From Klenkia brasiliensis (GTDB lineage: Bacteria; Actinomycetota; Actinomycetes; Mycobacteriales; Geodermatophilaceae), in the NCBI RefSeq assembly GCF_900100695.1, contig NZ_FNCF01000002.1:682001-746000 (forward strand): a DNA stretch of 64,000 bases. Direction: 5' to 3'. Shown in pieces: positions 6,497 to 15,850 of the stretch. Below the pieces are notes generated by a model. It was not told the DNA's origin, ran no database searches, and worked only from the letters and a program-made list of their open reading frames with translations. The position numbers were made by a program, and so were the translations under genes. The first letter of the stretch is position 1. The number at the start of each line of letters is the position of its first letter.

Positions 6497-9049
6497 GTGA
6501 CGTTGGCCGAGCCCCCGATGCCTGTGGTGACACGGGTGACAGCACTGCTACGGCGACCGTGGACGCCCACCGCATTCGCGGTGGTCACGGCCGCCGCGGT
6601 AGGTGTGCCCGCAATCCGGGACTCGGTGCACCCCGCGAGCTGGTGGGCGGTCTGCGCCGTCCTCGTCGGGGCGCTGGTCGCCGACCTCGTGCCCCTCCAC
6701 GTCGAACGCGGGCGGCAGACCTGGACCTTCTCCTTCGGTGACCTCGTGATGGTGGTGGGGCTGGTCGAGATCGGGCCGTTCTGGACCGTCGTGGCGCGGT
6801 CGGTCGCCCTGCTCCTGGCCCTCGGCCACGAGCGCTACGCGCTCAACAAGGTCGTCTTCAACCTCGCCGTCACGATGCTCGAGGTCGCCGTCGCAGGCCT
6901 CGTGCTGAGCTGGGCCGAACCGGTCAGGATCGAGCGGCCGACCACCTGGGTCGTACTGCTCCTGGCCCTGCTCGCGTCGGCCGGCGTCAGCACGTGCATG
7001 GTGGCTGTCGCCATCGCCATCACTGCTGGACCTCCCGGCCGGGACTACTGGCGGGCGACCCTCGGACCCAACCTCCTGCTCCCCATGCTCGGCACGGGTG
7101 TCGGGGTCACCATCCTCCTGCTGCTCGACCTCACGGCGTGGGCCCTGGTGATCGTCGTCCCCCTCGTCGTGGCAGTGCTGCTCTTCTTCCGTCAGACGGC
7201 TCGGACCAACCGCGACCGCCGGCGCGTGGAGCAGGTGTACGACTTCGCCCGCCGGGTCGAGGAGGTCTCCCCGGACGAAGCGGGTCTTCGACAGATCGCG
7301 TCGGCCGTGCGCGAGCTCCTCAACGCCGACCGCGTCGCGCTGTGGTTGCCGCCCTACCTCGACGAGGAGCCCCGGCTCGTCGTCGCCCGGGCCGGGGAAG
7401 CCGAGCCCTGGTACGAGGGCCCCAGCGACCCCGATGACCTGATACGCCGGCGCGCCGTGGACCCACGCGGTGGCGGGCCGGTGCTCGTGGGTACTCCCAG
7501 GGCCTCGGGCGAGGAGGCCGCCGCACTCCAGCGCCGTCAGGCGTCGGAGGTGCTGGGTGCACCGATCGTGACCGCAGCGGGCGAGTACGGGTACCTGGAG
7601 GTCTGCGACCGGCAGAGCGACGTCGTCTCCTTCGAGTCCGGCGACCGGGCCGCCCTGGACTCCATGCTGACCCACGTCAACGCAGCCATCCGGCAGCAGC
7701 AGCTGCTCACCCGCATCCGCTACGACGCCGACCACGACGCGCTGACCGGGCTGCCCAACCGGCAGCGCCTGGCCGTGGAGATCGACGCCCTGCTGTCCAC
7801 CGAGCCCGGCGAGGTCCGGGCCGGCCTGGTCTTCGCGTCGCTGGACAACTACACCGACGTCACCGACACCCTCGGCCACGCGGCCAGCGACGAGCTGCTG
7901 CTGGTCACCGCCGGCCTGCTGCGCGAGCACGCGCCGCCCAGCGCCCTGGTCGCCCGGATGGAGGGCGGCCAGTTCGCCGTCCTGCTGCCCGGGCTGAGCC
8001 TGCCGGCGACCGAGCGGGCCGCCCGCCGGCTGCGCGACGCGGCCGCCACCCGGGCCCGGGTGGCCGGGCTGGACCTCGACGTCCTGCTCACCTTCGGCGT
8101 CGCCGCCGCACCGGTGCACGGGGACACCTCCGGCACGCTCATGCAGCGCGCCGACGTGGCCCTGCTGGCCGGCCACAGCTCCGGTGGGGTGGCCAGCTAC
8201 CACCCGGTCCTGGACCAGCAGAGCCTGCGCCGCCTGCAGCTGGGCACCGAGCTCGAGACCGCGATGGCCGAGAAGCAGATCACCGTGGTGTTCCAGCCGA
8301 TCGTGGACACCCGGACCTCGGACATCGTGTCGGTGGAGACGCTGGTCCGGTGGGCGCACCCCCGCTACGGCAACGTGCCCCCCGACGACTTCATCGGCCT
8401 GGCCGAGCAGATCGGCCGGATCGGCGCGGTCACCGACTACGTCCTGGACCTCGCTCTGGAGCGCTGCCGGCGCTGGCTGGACCAGGACATCGCGCTGTCG
8501 GTCGCGGTCAACCTCTCCGCCAAGTGCCTGGCCGAGCCCGACCTGGTCGACCGCGTCCGCGCGGCGCTGCGGCGGCACGGCGTCGCCGGGTCCCTGCTCA
8601 CGCTGGAGCTGACCGAGGGCATCGTCGTGGACGACTCGGTGCGCAACTCCACCGTGCTGGCCGACCTGCACGCCCTGGGCCTGCGGCTGTCGATGGACGA
8701 CTTCGGGACCGGCTACTCCTCGCTGTCCCAGCTGCGCCAGCTGCCCATCGACGAGCTGAAGATCGACAAGTCCTTCGTGCTGGGCATGTCCACCAGCCAG
8801 AGCGAGTCCTTCATCGCCCGCTCGATCGTCGAGCTGGCCCACAACCTGGGCCTGCGGGTGGTCGCGGAGGGCGTCGAGGACGAGGTCACCCGCGACCTGC
8901 TGGCCGAGATGGGCTGCGACAAGCTGCAGGGGTTCCTGGTCAGCCGGCCGCTGCCCGACGACCGGCTGGAGAACTGGTTGCTGGCCCGCACCGGCGTCCG
9001 GTCCGCCGCGCCGGGCGCGCCGCACCGCCGGTTGTTCGTCCGCTCGTGA
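6497..9049 (+). CDS. Membrane GAF-GGDEF-EAL protein; degenerate cyclase, probable cyclic-di-GMP phosphodiesterase
   Basis: About 850 residues. The N-terminal about 235 residues contain roughly seven hydrophobic helices, followed by a GAF-like region (about 265-405), GGDEF (about 411-575) and EAL (about 590-835). The GGDEF active site is lost: the signature reads EGGQF (residues 489-493) and the first metal aspartate of LDLDRFK is Ser (FASLDNYTDV). The EAL domain keeps ETLVRW (Glu 614), NLSAK, ELTEG, DDFGTGYSSL, KIDKSF, EGVED and QGFLVSRPLP, so all metal and catalytic residues appear present. Phosphodiesterase activity, perhaps allosterically tuned by GTP binding to the dead GGDEF, is inferred. 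The start chosen is GTG 6497, behind GAGGGAACAGG; an in-frame ATG at 6428 lies almost against the hairpin and has no ribosome binding site. Confidence 0.88.
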   Translation: MTLAEPPMPVVTRVTALLRRPWTPTAFAVVTAAAVGVPAIRDSVHPASWWAVCAVLVGALVADLVPLHVERGRQTWTFSFGDLVMVVGLVEIGPFWTVVARSVALLLALGHERYALNKVVFNLAVTMLEVAVAGLVLSWAEPVRIERPTTWVVLLLALLASAGVSTCMVAVAIAITAGPPGRDYWRATLGPNLLLPMLGTGVGVTILLLLDLTAWALVIVVPLVVAVLLFFRQTARTNRDRRRVEQVYDFARRVEEVSPDEAGLRQIASAVRELLNADRVALWLPPYLDEEPRLVVARAGEAEPWYEGPSDPDDLIRRRAVDPRGGGPVLVGTPRASGEEAAALQRRQASEVLGAPIVTAAGEYGYLEVCDRQSDVVSFESGDRAALDSMLTHVNAAIRQQQLLTRIRYDADHDALTGLPNRQRLAVEIDALLSTEPGEVRAGLVFASLDNYTDVTDTLGHAASDELLLVTAGLLREHAPPSALVARMEGGQFAVLLPGLSLPATERAARRLRDAAATRARVAGLDLDVLLTFGVAAAPVHGDTSGTLMQRADVALLAGHSSGGVASYHPVLDQQSLRRLQLGTELETAMAEKQITVVFQPIVDTRTSDIVSVETLVRWAHPRYGNVPPDDFIGLAEQIGRIGAVTDYVLDLALERCRRWLDQDIALSVAVNLSAKCLAEPDLVDRVRAALRRHGVAGSLLTLELTEGIVVDDSVRNSTVLADLHALGLRLSMDDFGTGYSSLSQLRQLPIDELKIDKSFVLGMSTSQSESFIARSIVELAHNLGLRVVAEGVEDEVTRDLLAEMGCDKLQGFLVSRPLPDDRLENWLLARTGVRSAAPGAPHRRLFVRS

Positions 9050-9138
9050 GCGTTTGCTAGGGTTCTCGAGCACGCTCCGAGAGGGGCACGCGCACCACGC
9101 CGCGAGGCGCCGGGTAGTGTGTCCCGCGAAGCAGGCAG

Positions 9139-9211
9139 GCCCCTTTAGCTCAGTCGGCAGAGCGTCTCCATGGTAAGGAGAAGGTCTACGGTTCGATTCC
9201 GTAAAGGGGCT
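9139..9211 (+). tRNA. tRNA-Thr (GGT)
   Basis: 73-base cloverleaf: acceptor GCCCCTT with AAGGGGC, D arm AGCTCAGTCGGCAGAGC, anticodon loop ATGGTAA with GGT, and T arm ACGGTTCGATTCCGT. CCA is not encoded. Confidence 0.97.
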
Positions 9212-9256
9212 CCGACCAGCCGGTCCAGTCGACAGATCGGGCCGCACGGTCATCCC

Positions 9257-9330
9257 GGCGGCGTAGCTCAGCCTGGTAGAGCAAACGGCTCATAATCGTT
9301 GTGTCACCGGTTCAAGTCCGGTCGCCGCTA
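9257..9330 (+). tRNA. tRNA-Met (CAT), elongator type
   Basis: 74-base cloverleaf with anticodon loop CTCATAA. The acceptor stem GGCGGCG pairs with CGCCGCT through a first G-T pair, a feature I recall from actinobacterial elongator tRNA-Met. The initiator features (unpaired first base, three G-C pairs in the anticodon stem) are absent. Confidence 0.95.
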
Positions 9331-9335
9331 CTCCT

Positions 9336-9362
9336 GACGGACCCCGGTCACCGGGGTCCGTC
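9336..9362 (+). terminator. Terminator after tRNA-Met
   Basis: Perfect 12-bp inverted repeat, GACGGACCCCGG (9336-9347) with 9351-9362, and a TCA loop. It ends the tRNA-Thr/tRNA-Met unit before rpmG. Confidence 0.8.
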
Positions 9363-9418
9363 GCCGTGTGGGGGACCATCCCGCGCACGTCATCCCAGCG
9401 CAAGGCGAGGAAACGCTC

Positions 9419-9583
9419 ATGGCAGCCACCGATGTCCGTCCGAAGATCACCCTGGCGTGCCAGGAGTGCAAGAACCGCAACTACATCACCCGCAAGAACC
9501 GGCGCAACGACCCCGACCGGCTCGAGCTGAAGAAGTACTGCCCCACGGACAAGAAGCACACGATCCACCGCGAGACCCGCTGA
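9419..9583 (+). CDS. rpmG: 50S ribosomal protein L33
   Basis: 54 residues, [20 protein letters not shown] onward, ending HTIHRETR, a standard actinobacterial bL33. The first zinc-knuckle pair CQEC (Cys 14, Cys 17) is present, but the second pair is CPTD instead of CPxC, so the fourth cysteine is missing. The start is ATG 9419 behind GCGAGGAAACGCTC. Upstream are tRNA-Thr and tRNA-Met; downstream are MaoC-type dehydratase genes, the order known from the rpmG2-hadA-hadB region of mycobacteria. Confidence 0.96.
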   Translation: MAATDVRPKITLACQECKNRNYITRKNRRNDPDRLELKKYCPTDKKHTIHRETR

Positions 9584-9618
9584 CCCCAGCGAGTCTTCGA
9601 GCGACGGAGGGCGGGAGC

Positions 9619-10062
9619 ATGGCGTTGGACCCAGGACTGGTCGGGCGCAGCTACCCGCCCTCCGTCGTCTACGAGGTGGGGCGCGAGAAGATCGCCGAGT
9701 TCGCCCGCGCCCTGGGTGACGACGACCCGGTCTACCGCGACCCCGAGGCCGCCCGCGCGGCCGGCCACCCCGACGTCGTCGCCCCGCCCACGTTCGCCAT
9801 CGTGCTGAGCCTGGGGGCGGGAGAGGTGGTCCTCGCCGATCCCGACGTCGCCATCGACTACAGCCGCGTGGTGCACGGCGAGCAGCGGTTCGTGCACCAC
9901 CGCCCCATCCGGGCCGGCGACCGGCTGGTCGCCACCGCCTCGATCGAGGCCGTGCGCAGCGTGGCCGGCAACGACATGCTCACCACGCGCGTCGACCTCG
10001 CCACCGAGGACGGCGAACCGGTCTGCCGGGCTAGCGCGATGCTCGTGGCGCGGGGCGCCTGA
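9619..10062 (+). CDS. FAS1-like/MaoC-type dehydratase subunit (HadA-like)
   Basis: A 147-residue hot-dog-fold protein with the MaoC N-terminal-type sequence LDPGLVGRSYPPSVVYEVGR, AEFARALGDDDPVYRD and APPTFAIVLSL. Such subunits pair with a catalytic MaoC partner to dehydrate (3R)-hydroxyacyl thioesters. In mycobacteria the syntenic gene is hadA of FAS-II. The catalytic Asp/His pair lies in the next gene's product, so this is probably the substrate-holding subunit. The start is ATG 9619 behind GGAGGGCGGGAGC. The stop overlaps the next ATG. Mycolate synthesis is not implied; the physiological substrate is unknown. Confidence 0.88.
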   Translation: MALDPGLVGRSYPPSVVYEVGREKIAEFARALGDDDPVYRDPEAARAAGHPDVVAPPTFAIVLSLGAGEVVLADPDVAIDYSRVVHGEQRFVHHRPIRAGDRLVATASIEAVRSVAGNDMLTTRVDLATEDGEPVCRASAMLVARGA

Positions 10063-10487
10063 TGGCCGCCGTCGTCCGCCGCGCCGACGTCGAGGTCGGC
10101 ACCGAGCTGCCCGCGCAGACCTCGCAGGTCACCCGGGCCGACCTGGTCCGCTACGCCGGTGCCTCCGGTGACTTCAACGTCATCCACTGGAACGAGCGCG
10201 TCGCCACCGAGGTCGGCCTGCCCGGCGTCATCGCCCACGGCATGCTCACCGCCGGCCTCGCCGCCCGTGCGGTCACCGCGTGGGCCGGCGACCCCGGCGC
10301 GCTGGTCGAGTACTCCGTGCGCTTCAGCCGCCCGGTCGTGGTCCCCGACGACGGCGTGGGCGCCGAGGTGGTCGTGGCCGGCCGCGTCGCCGCGCTGCTG
10401 GACGACGACCGCGTCCGGGTCGACCTCACCGTCACCAGCGGCGGCGAGAAGGTGCTCTCGCTGGCCCGGGCCGTCGTCCAGCTCTGA
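10062..10487 (+). CDS. MaoC-type dehydratase/(R)-hydratase catalytic subunit (HadB-like)
   Basis: A 141-residue hot-dog protein with the hydratase 2 motif YAGASGDFNVIHWNE: the Asp and His (about residues 37 and 42) are the catalytic pair, followed by IAHGMLTAGL. It dehydrates or hydrates (3R)-hydroxyacyl substrates with its coupled HadA-like partner (1-base stop/start overlap). The order rpmG, HadA-like, HadB-like, then tRNA-Trp, secE, nusG mirrors mycobacteria apart from the inserted minus-strand aminotransferase. The two 3' ends are separated by only one base (10487 and 10489), without an obvious terminator. Confidence 0.9.
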   Translation: MAAVVRRADVEVGTELPAQTSQVTRADLVRYAGASGDFNVIHWNERVATEVGLPGVIAHGMLTAGLAARAVTAWAGDPGALVEYSVRFSRPVVVPDDGVGAEVVVAGRVAALLDDDRVRVDLTVTSGGEKVLSLARAVVQL

Positions 10488-10488
10488 C

Positions 10489-11718
10489 TCAGCCGGCGCT
10501 GCCCAGCAGGCGCTGCAGGCGGGTGATGCCCTCCACCAGGTCCTCGTCGGCCAGCGCGTAGGACAGCCGCAGGTAGCCCGGCGTCCCGAACGCCTCACCG
10601 GGGACGACGGCGACCTCCGCGGCCTCCAGCACCACCTCGGCCAGCTCGGCGCTGGTGGTCGGCGTCCGGCCCGCGATCTCGCGGCCGAGCAGCGCCTGCA
10701 CCGAGGGGTAGACGTAGAACGCCCCCTGCGGCTCCGGGCAGGCCACCCCGGGGATCTCCCGCAGCATGGCGACGGCGGTCCGGCGCCGGCGGTCGAAGGC
10801 CTCCCGCATGGTGGCCACGGTCGACTGGTCACCGGTCAGCGCCGCCAGCGCCGCGGCCTGGGAGACGTTGGCCACGTTCGACGTGGCGTGCGACTGCAGG
10901 GCCGTCGCGGCCTGGACGACGTCCGGCGGGCCCAGCAGCCAGCCGACCCGCCAGCCGGTCATCGCGTAGGTCTTGGCCACCCCGTTCACCACCACGCAGC
11001 GCGGGCGCAGCTCGGGCACCAGGGCCGGCATCGAGGGTGCGGTCGCCCCGCCGTAGTCCAGGTGCTCGTAGATCTCGTCGGTCAGCACCCACAGGCCCGT
11101 CCCCAGGGCCCAGCGGCCGATCTCCTCGACCTGCTCGGCGGGGTGCACCGCGCCGGTGGGGTTGGCCGGGGAGCAGAACAGCAGCAGCTTGGTGCGCGGG
11201 GTGCGCGCGGCCTCCAGCTGGCGCACCGAGACCAGGTAGCCCGACTGCTCGTCGGCGACCACCGGCACCGGGACGCCACCGGCCAGCCGCACCGCCTCCG
11301 GGTAGGTCGTCCAGTACGGCGCGGGCAGCAGCACCTCGTCGCCGGGGTCGAGCAGGGTGGCCAGCGCCTCCTGCACGGCCTGCTTGCCGCCGTTGGTGAC
11401 CAGCACGTCGGCCGCCGACGCCGGGACGCCGGAGTCGCGCAGCGTCTTGGCGGCGACCGCCTCGCGGAGCGCGGGCAGCCCGCCGGTGGGGGAGCAGCGG
11501 TGCATCGCGGGGTCGCGGGCCGCCCGCACCGCCGCCTCGACGACGTGGTCGGGGGTCGGGAAGTCGGGCTCGCCCGCGCCGAAGCCGATGACCGATCGGC
11601 CCGCCGCCCGCAGCGCCTTCACCCGGGCGTCGACCGCCAGCGTGGCCGACCCGCTGACGGCGGCGACCCGGCGGGAGACCCGGCGCTGGGCGGGGGAGTC
11701 GGCGATCGGCTCGCTCAT
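10489..11718 (-). CDS. PLP-dependent class I aminotransferase (aspartate-type)
   Basis: 409 residues of fold-type I aminotransferase. Landmarks are [24 protein letters not shown] (Asn 186), TDEIYEHL (Asp 214, Tyr 217), the PLP lysine in [16 protein letters not shown] (Lys 249) and a C-terminal GYLRLSYA. It resembles bacterial aspartate aminotransferase class Ib (AspC/AspB), which transfers amino groups between aspartate or related acids and 2-oxoglutarate; the exact substrate cannot be assigned. The start is ATG 11718. It sits alone on the minus strand between the HadB-like gene and tRNA-Trp, so it is not part of the translation operon. Confidence 0.92.
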   Translation of the reverse strand: MSEPIADSPAQRRVSRRVAAVSGSATLAVDARVKALRAAGRSVIGFGAGEPDFPTPDHVVEAAVRAARDPAMHRCSPTGGLPALREAVAAKTLRDSGVPASAADVLVTNGGKQAVQEALATLLDPGDEVLLPAPYWTTYPEAVRLAGGVPVPVVADEQSGYLVSVRQLEAARTPRTKLLLFCSPANPTGAVHPAEQVEEIGRWALGTGLWVLTDEIYEHLDYGGATAPSMPALVPELRPRCVVVNGVAKTYAMTGWRVGWLLGPPDVVQAATALQSHATSNVANVSQAAALAALTGDQSTVATMREAFDRRRRTAVAMLREIPGVACPEPQGAFYVYPSVQALLGREIAGRTPTTSAELAEVVLEAAEVAVVPGEAFGTPGYLRLSYALADEDLVEGITRLQRLLGSAG

Positions 11719-11915
11719 CGCCCCATCCTGCCAGCCGGGGGTGGCTGCCCCGGAGGCGTGCTGGCTCGGTGCCGACCCCGTCACGTACACTTCTCGCCTG
11801 GGGTTCTCAGACCCTGTCACCGGCGTGCCCCGGTACCACCCCGTGCTGGTCATGGAGTGGTCGGACCACGCCACCGACAGGTCGGGGTCCCCGGCGGTCG
11901 CCCCGGTGGCCGCCT

Positions 11916-11988
<73 letters not shown>

Positions 11989-12118
11989 CTCGCCCGCCGG
12001 CCCGCCGGCGGTGTGCACGACCCGCCACCGAGCGGCGCAGCAAGCCCGGCCGGTCCGGCCGGGACGGTGGAGCGACCACCACCCCAGACCGCGAACACCG
12101 ACGACGAGGCGAGGCGCA

Positions 12119-12706
12119 GTGAGCGACGAGCAGCCGGGCACCGAGGACGCGCGCCGCCGTCCCCGGTCCGAGCCCGCCGACGACGCCGAGCTGACCGACG
12201 AGCAGATCGACGCCGAGACCCCCGGGGTCGCCGACGCCGCCGAGCTCGAGGCCGCCGAGGACGAGGTCGCGCAGGAGGCGGCCGAGGACGAGGACAAGGT
12301 CGTCGCCACGCCCGCCCGCCGCCGGCGGGGCGCCATCACCGCCGACGACGAGGACGACGACGAGCCGGCCGCCCCCCGGGTGCGCCGTCGCGACCGCCCC
12401 GGTGGCCGCCCGGCCAGCGAGGCCCGCACCACCCGGCCCGGCGGCCGCAGCGCCGACGCCAAGGACGACCGGACCCCGACCCGGGCCGCGGCCGAGCGGG
12501 CCCGCGCCGCGGAGCTGCGCGAGAAGCGCAGCATCGGGCGGTTCCTCCGCGAGGTCGTCGCCGAGCTGCGCAAGGTCATCTGGCCGGGCCGGCGCGAGCT
12601 GATCACCTACACGACCGTCGTCATCGTCTTCGTCGCCTTCATGGTGGCGCTGGTGGCCGGGCTGGACATCCTCTTCGCCCAGGGCGTCATCGCCGTCTTC
12701 GGCTGA
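12119..12706 (+). CDS. secE: Preprotein translocase subunit SecE with long acidic/basic N-terminal extension
   Basis: About 195 residues. The conserved SecE core is at the C-terminus: [20 protein letters not shown] followed by one membrane helix ([20 protein letters not shown]). SecE clamps SecY in the SecYEG channel. The first about 130 residues are low-complexity: acidic ([28 protein letters not shown]), then Arg/Pro/Gly-rich. This is much longer than the 60-70 residue minimum, though long SecE tails are common in actinobacteria. The start chosen is GTG 12119 behind a GAGGCGAGGCG stretch. Followed 49 bases later by nusG. Confidence 0.93.
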   Translation: MSDEQPGTEDARRRPRSEPADDAELTDEQIDAETPGVADAAELEAAEDEVAQEAAEDEDKVVATPARRRRGAITADDEDDDEPAAPRVRRRDRPGGRPASEARTTRPGGRSADAKDDRTPTRAAAERARAAELREKRSIGRFLREVVAELRKVIWPGRRELITYTTVVIVFVAFMVALVAGLDILFAQGVIAVFG

Positions 12707-12755
12707 CCCCGCCACCGACCCCGCCCCACCGACGCACAGGAAAGAGACCCACCCC

Positions 12756-13676
12756 GTGACCGACCCCCGCGAGAACGACGACGTCGTCGCCGACGCCACC
12801 GAGGACCCGACGGCCGACGCCGCCGTGGACGCCGCCACCGGTGCCGTCGACGCCGAGACCGGCGTGCGCGAGACCGGTGCGGCCGAGGGCTCCGTGGACA
12901 CCGGCGACCTGACCGCCGACAACCCGATGGCCGACGCGGTCGCCGGCGGCTCCGGCAACGCCCGCGGTGCGGTCGACGACGCCCTGGTCGGGGACACCTC
13001 GCTGGAGCCGGCGCCCGACCACGACCCCCTCACCGAGGAGGTCCTCGCGACCGCCGAGGAGGAGGACGAGGACCCCGCCGAGGCCATGCGCAAGGCGCTG
13101 GCCGGCGCGTTCGGCGACTGGTACGTCATCCACTCCTACGCCGGCTACGAGAACAAGGTGAAGACCAACCTCGAGTCGCGGATCACCAGCCTCGACATGG
13201 AGGACTACATCTTCCAGATCGAGGTCCCGACCGAAGAGGTCACCGAGATCAAGAACGGCAAGCGGGTCCAGGTCAACCGCAAGGTGCTGCCCGGCTACCT
13301 GCTGGTCCGGATGGACCTGACCGACGACTCGTGGGGCGCGGTGCGCAACACCCCCGGCGTCACCGGCTTCGTCGGCGCCACCTCCCGGCCCTCGCCGCTG
13401 AGCCTGGACGAGGTCGTCAAGCTGCTGGTCCCCGCGACCACGCCGAAGGCCGCCGCGTCCCCCGAGGCCGGTGCGCCGGCCGCCGGCACGCCCAGCAGCC
13501 CCGTCGTGGACTTCGAGGTCGGCGAGTCGGTCACCGTCATGGACGGCCCCTTCGCCACGCTGCCGGCCACCATCAACGAGATCAACGCCGAGCAGCAGAA
13601 GCTGCAGGTCCTGGTCTCCATCTTCGGCCGCGAGACGCCGGTCGAGCTGTCCTTCAGCCAGGTCCAGAAGCTCTGA
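12756..13676 (+). CDS. nusG: Transcription termination/antitermination factor NusG
   Basis: 306 residues, against about 180-240 usual. An acidic Ala-rich extension covers residues about 1-115. The NGN domain begins at [20 protein letters not shown] and ends near DEVVKLLV. A Pro/Ala linker follows, then the KOW domain ([20 protein letters not shown] to SFSQVQKL). NusG binds the RNA polymerase clamp and links it to Rho and the ribosome. Start GTG 12756. Genes secE, nusG, rplK and rplA run in the same direction with short gaps, as is standard. Confidence 0.96.
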   Translation: MTDPRENDDVVADATEDPTADAAVDAATGAVDAETGVRETGAAEGSVDTGDLTADNPMADAVAGGSGNARGAVDDALVGDTSLEPAPDHDPLTEEVLATAEEEDEDPAEAMRKALAGAFGDWYVIHSYAGYENKVKTNLESRITSLDMEDYIFQIEVPTEEVTEIKNGKRVQVNRKVLPGYLLVRMDLTDDSWGAVRNTPGVTGFVGATSRPSPLSLDEVVKLLVPATTPKAAASPEAGAPAAGTPSSPVVDFEVGESVTVMDGPFATLPATINEINAEQQKLQVLVSIFGRETPVELSFSQVQKL

Positions 13677-13721
13677 CCCGGCTGATCCGCACCACCCCCT
13701 GAACGACAAGAAGAGGAAGTC

Positions 13722-14150
13722 ATGCCCCCCAGGAAGCGGTTGACCGCGGTCATCAAGCTCCAGATCAAGGCCGGTGCGGCCACCCCCGCCCCGCCCGTCG
13801 GTCCGGCGCTCGGCCAGCACGGCGTCAACATCATGGAGTTCTGCAAGGCCTACAACGCCGCGACCGAGTCGCAGCGCGGGGACATCGTCCCGGTGGAGAT
13901 CTCGGTCTTCGAGGACCGCTCGTTCACCTTCATCACCAAGACCCCGCCGGCCGCGCGCATGCTGCTCAAGGCCGCCGGTGTGGAGAAGGGCTCCGGCGAG
14001 CCGCACAAGACCAAGGTCGCCACGGTCACCCGTGACCAGGTGCGCGAGATCGCCCAGGTCAAGATGGAGGACCTGAACGCCAACGACCTGGACCAGGCCG
14101 AGAAGATCATCGCCGGCACCGCCCGGTCGATGGGCATCACCGTCCAGTAA
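13722..14150 (+). CDS. rplK: 50S ribosomal protein L11
   Basis: 142 residues, the usual length. The N-terminal domain carries [19 protein letters not shown] and the C-terminal rRNA-binding domain contains [21 protein letters not shown]11 forms the stalk base at the GTPase centre with 23S rRNA and is the target region of thiopeptides. The start is ATG 13722 behind AAGAGGAAG. Precedes rplA by 89 bases. Confidence 0.98.
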   Translation: MPPRKRLTAVIKLQIKAGAATPAPPVGPALGQHGVNIMEFCKAYNAATESQRGDIVPVEISVFEDRSFTFITKTPPAARMLLKAAGVEKGSGEPHKTKVATVTRDQVREIAQVKMEDLNANDLDQAEKIIAGTARSMGITVQ

Positions 14151-14239
14151 GCAGCACCCCCAGCAGTTCGTGGGAGGGCCGCCCAGGCCCGTTCACCACA
14201 CGACCGCCCGCGCGAGCGGGCGCAGACAGGAGCGCCACC

Positions 14240-14962
14240 ATGGCCAAGCACGGCAAGAACTTCCGCAAGGCAGCGGAGCTCGTCGACGCCACCCAGCTCT
14301 ACAGCCCGCTGCAGGCGGCGGGGCTGGCGAAGCAGACGTCGACCACCAAGTACGACGCGACCGTCGAGGTCGCCATCCGCCTCGGGGTCGACCCCCGCAA
14401 GGCCGACCAGATGGTCCGCGGCACGGTCAACCTGCCCCACGGCACCGGCAAGACCGCCCGCGTCATCGTCTTCGCGACCGGTGACAAGGCCGCCGAGGCC
14501 GAGGCCGCCGGCGCCGACGTCGTCGGCTCGGACGACCTGATCGAGCGCATCCAGGGCGGTTTCCTGGACTTCGACGCCGCGATCGCCACCCCCGACCAGA
14601 TGGCCAAGGTCGGCCGGATCGCCCGGATCCTCGGCCCCCGCGGCCTGATGCCGAACCCGAAGACCGGCACCGTGACCCCCGACGTCACCAAGGCCGTCAA
14701 CGACATCAAGGGCGGGAAGATCAACTTCCGCGTCGACAAGCAGTCCAACCTGCACCTGGTCATCGGCAAGGTCTCCTTCGATGAGACCAAGCTGGTGGAG
14801 AACTACGCCGCCGCCCTCGACGAGGTGCTGCGGGCCAAGCCGTCGGCCGCCAAGGGCCGCTACGTCCGCAAGGTCACCGTCTCGACCACCATGGGCCCGG
14901 GCATCCCGGTCGACCCGAACCGCACCCGCAACCTGCTGGTCGACGAGGCCTCGCAGGTCTGA
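14240..14962 (+). CDS. rplA: 50S ribosomal protein L1
   Basis: 240 residues, standard for L1. It begins [29 protein letters not shown] is the signature, and [15 protein letters not shown] and [15 protein letters not shown] follow. It binds 23S rRNA at the L1 stalk and in many bacteria represses its own operon. The start is ATG 14240 behind GACAGGAG. A perfect terminator follows at 14978. Confidence 0.98.
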   Translation: MAKHGKNFRKAAELVDATQLYSPLQAAGLAKQTSTTKYDATVEVAIRLGVDPRKADQMVRGTVNLPHGTGKTARVIVFATGDKAAEAEAAGADVVGSDDLIERIQGGFLDFDAAIATPDQMAKVGRIARILGPRGLMPNPKTGTVTPDVTKAVNDIKGGKINFRVDKQSNLHLVIGKVSFDETKLVENYAAALDEVLRAKPSAAKGRYVRKVTVSTTMGPGIPVDPNRTRNLLVDEASQV

Positions 14963-14977
14963 CGGAACCGCACCGCA

Positions 14978-15010
14978 GACGCCCCCGCAGCCACCGGCTG
15001 CGGGGGCGTC
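14978..15010 (+). terminator. Bidirectional terminator between rplA and the DUF1295 gene
   Basis: Perfect 15-bp inverted repeat, GACGCCCCCGCAGCC (14978-14992) with 14996-15010, and an ACC loop. It lies between converging genes, so it ends rplKA and the minus-strand lipid genes. Confidence 0.88.
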
Positions 15011-15016
15011 GTGCGT

Positions 15017-15835
15017 TCAGGACCGCTTCGGCGGCCAGGGGACGAAGGCGCTGGTGCGGGCCACGTACTCGGCGAACCCCGGCCGGGAGCTCGCCATCCG
15101 GCGCTCGGTCATCGCCGCCCCGGACCCCTTGACCAGGTTCAGGGTCATGAGCACCGGGCAGACCACGAACACCCAGCCCGACCAGTGCGCCGCGGTGGGC
15201 AGCCACAGGCCCCACATCACGCAGGCGTCGCCGAAGTAGTTCGGGTGGCGCGTGTACCGCCACAGCCCCCGGTCGTTGACCTTCCCCCGGTTGGCCGGGT
15301 CGGCCTTGAACCGCTCCAGCTGCCAGTCGCCGACGGTCTCGAAGGTGAAGCCCAGCGACCAGACGGCCACCCCCAGCAGGGCCACCACCAGCGGCCAGCC
15401 CGTGGTGGCCGGCCCGTCCTGGAGGGCGGCGACCAGCAGGGGCAGGGACACCACGAGCAGGACGGCGGTCTGCGGCAGGTAGACCCGGCGGTAGAGGTGC
15501 GCGGCCACCGAGCCCCGGGCGCGCCCGGCGATCTCCTCGTACCGCGGGTCCTCCCGGTCCCCGTTGCGCCGGCCGATGTGCACCGCCAGGCGCACACCCC
15601 ACGCCGTCGTCAGCGCCAGCACGAGCAGCTGGCGGCCGAGGTCGCCGTGCCCGCCCGCCCGGGCGGTGAGCAGCCCGGTGAGGGCGACCACGACGAACCC
15701 CAGCCCCCACACCAGGTCGACCACCGAGTGCCGGCCCAGCCGCAGGGCCAGCAGCCAGGTGCCGGTGAACACGGCCAGCAGGACACCGGACGTGATCAAG
15801 GCGCTCCAGCCGAACGCGCCCCAGTCCAGCCCCAC
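15017..15835 (-). CDS. DUF1295 family membrane protein (steroid 5-alpha-reductase-like)
   Basis: 272 residues with about seven hydrophobic helices. The C-terminal motif GLWRYTRHPNYFGD, preceded by NRGKVNDR, is diagnostic of DUF1295, which belongs to the isoprenylcysteine methyltransferase/steroid-reductase-like membrane fold. Start GTG 15835. It follows the cyclopropane-synthase-like gene by 15 bases on the minus strand. This pairing is frequent in actinobacteria and suggests a role in fatty-acid modification, perhaps reduction of a modified acyl chain; that role is inferred. Confidence 0.85.
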   Translation of the reverse strand: MGLDWGAFGWSALITSGVLLAVFTGTWLLALRLGRHSVVDLVWGLGFVVVALTGLLTARAGGHGDLGRQLLVLALTTAWGVRLAVHIGRRNGDREDPRYEEIAGRARGSVAAHLYRRVYLPQTAVLLVVSLPLLVAALQDGPATTGWPLVVALLGVAVWSLGFTFETVGDWQLERFKADPANRGKVNDRGLWRYTRHPNYFGDACVMWGLWLPTAAHWSGWVFVVCPVLMTLNLVKGSGAAMTERRMASSRPGFAEYVARTSAFVPWPPKRS

Positions 15836-15850
15836 GCCGCGCCGGGCCCG

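Noticed and set aside
10062-10487. Mycolic-acid FAS-II assignment for the HadA/HadB-like pair
   Set aside because: Synteny matches mycobacteria, but no mycolate-specific gene is present here and the same pair occurs in actinobacteria without mycolates.
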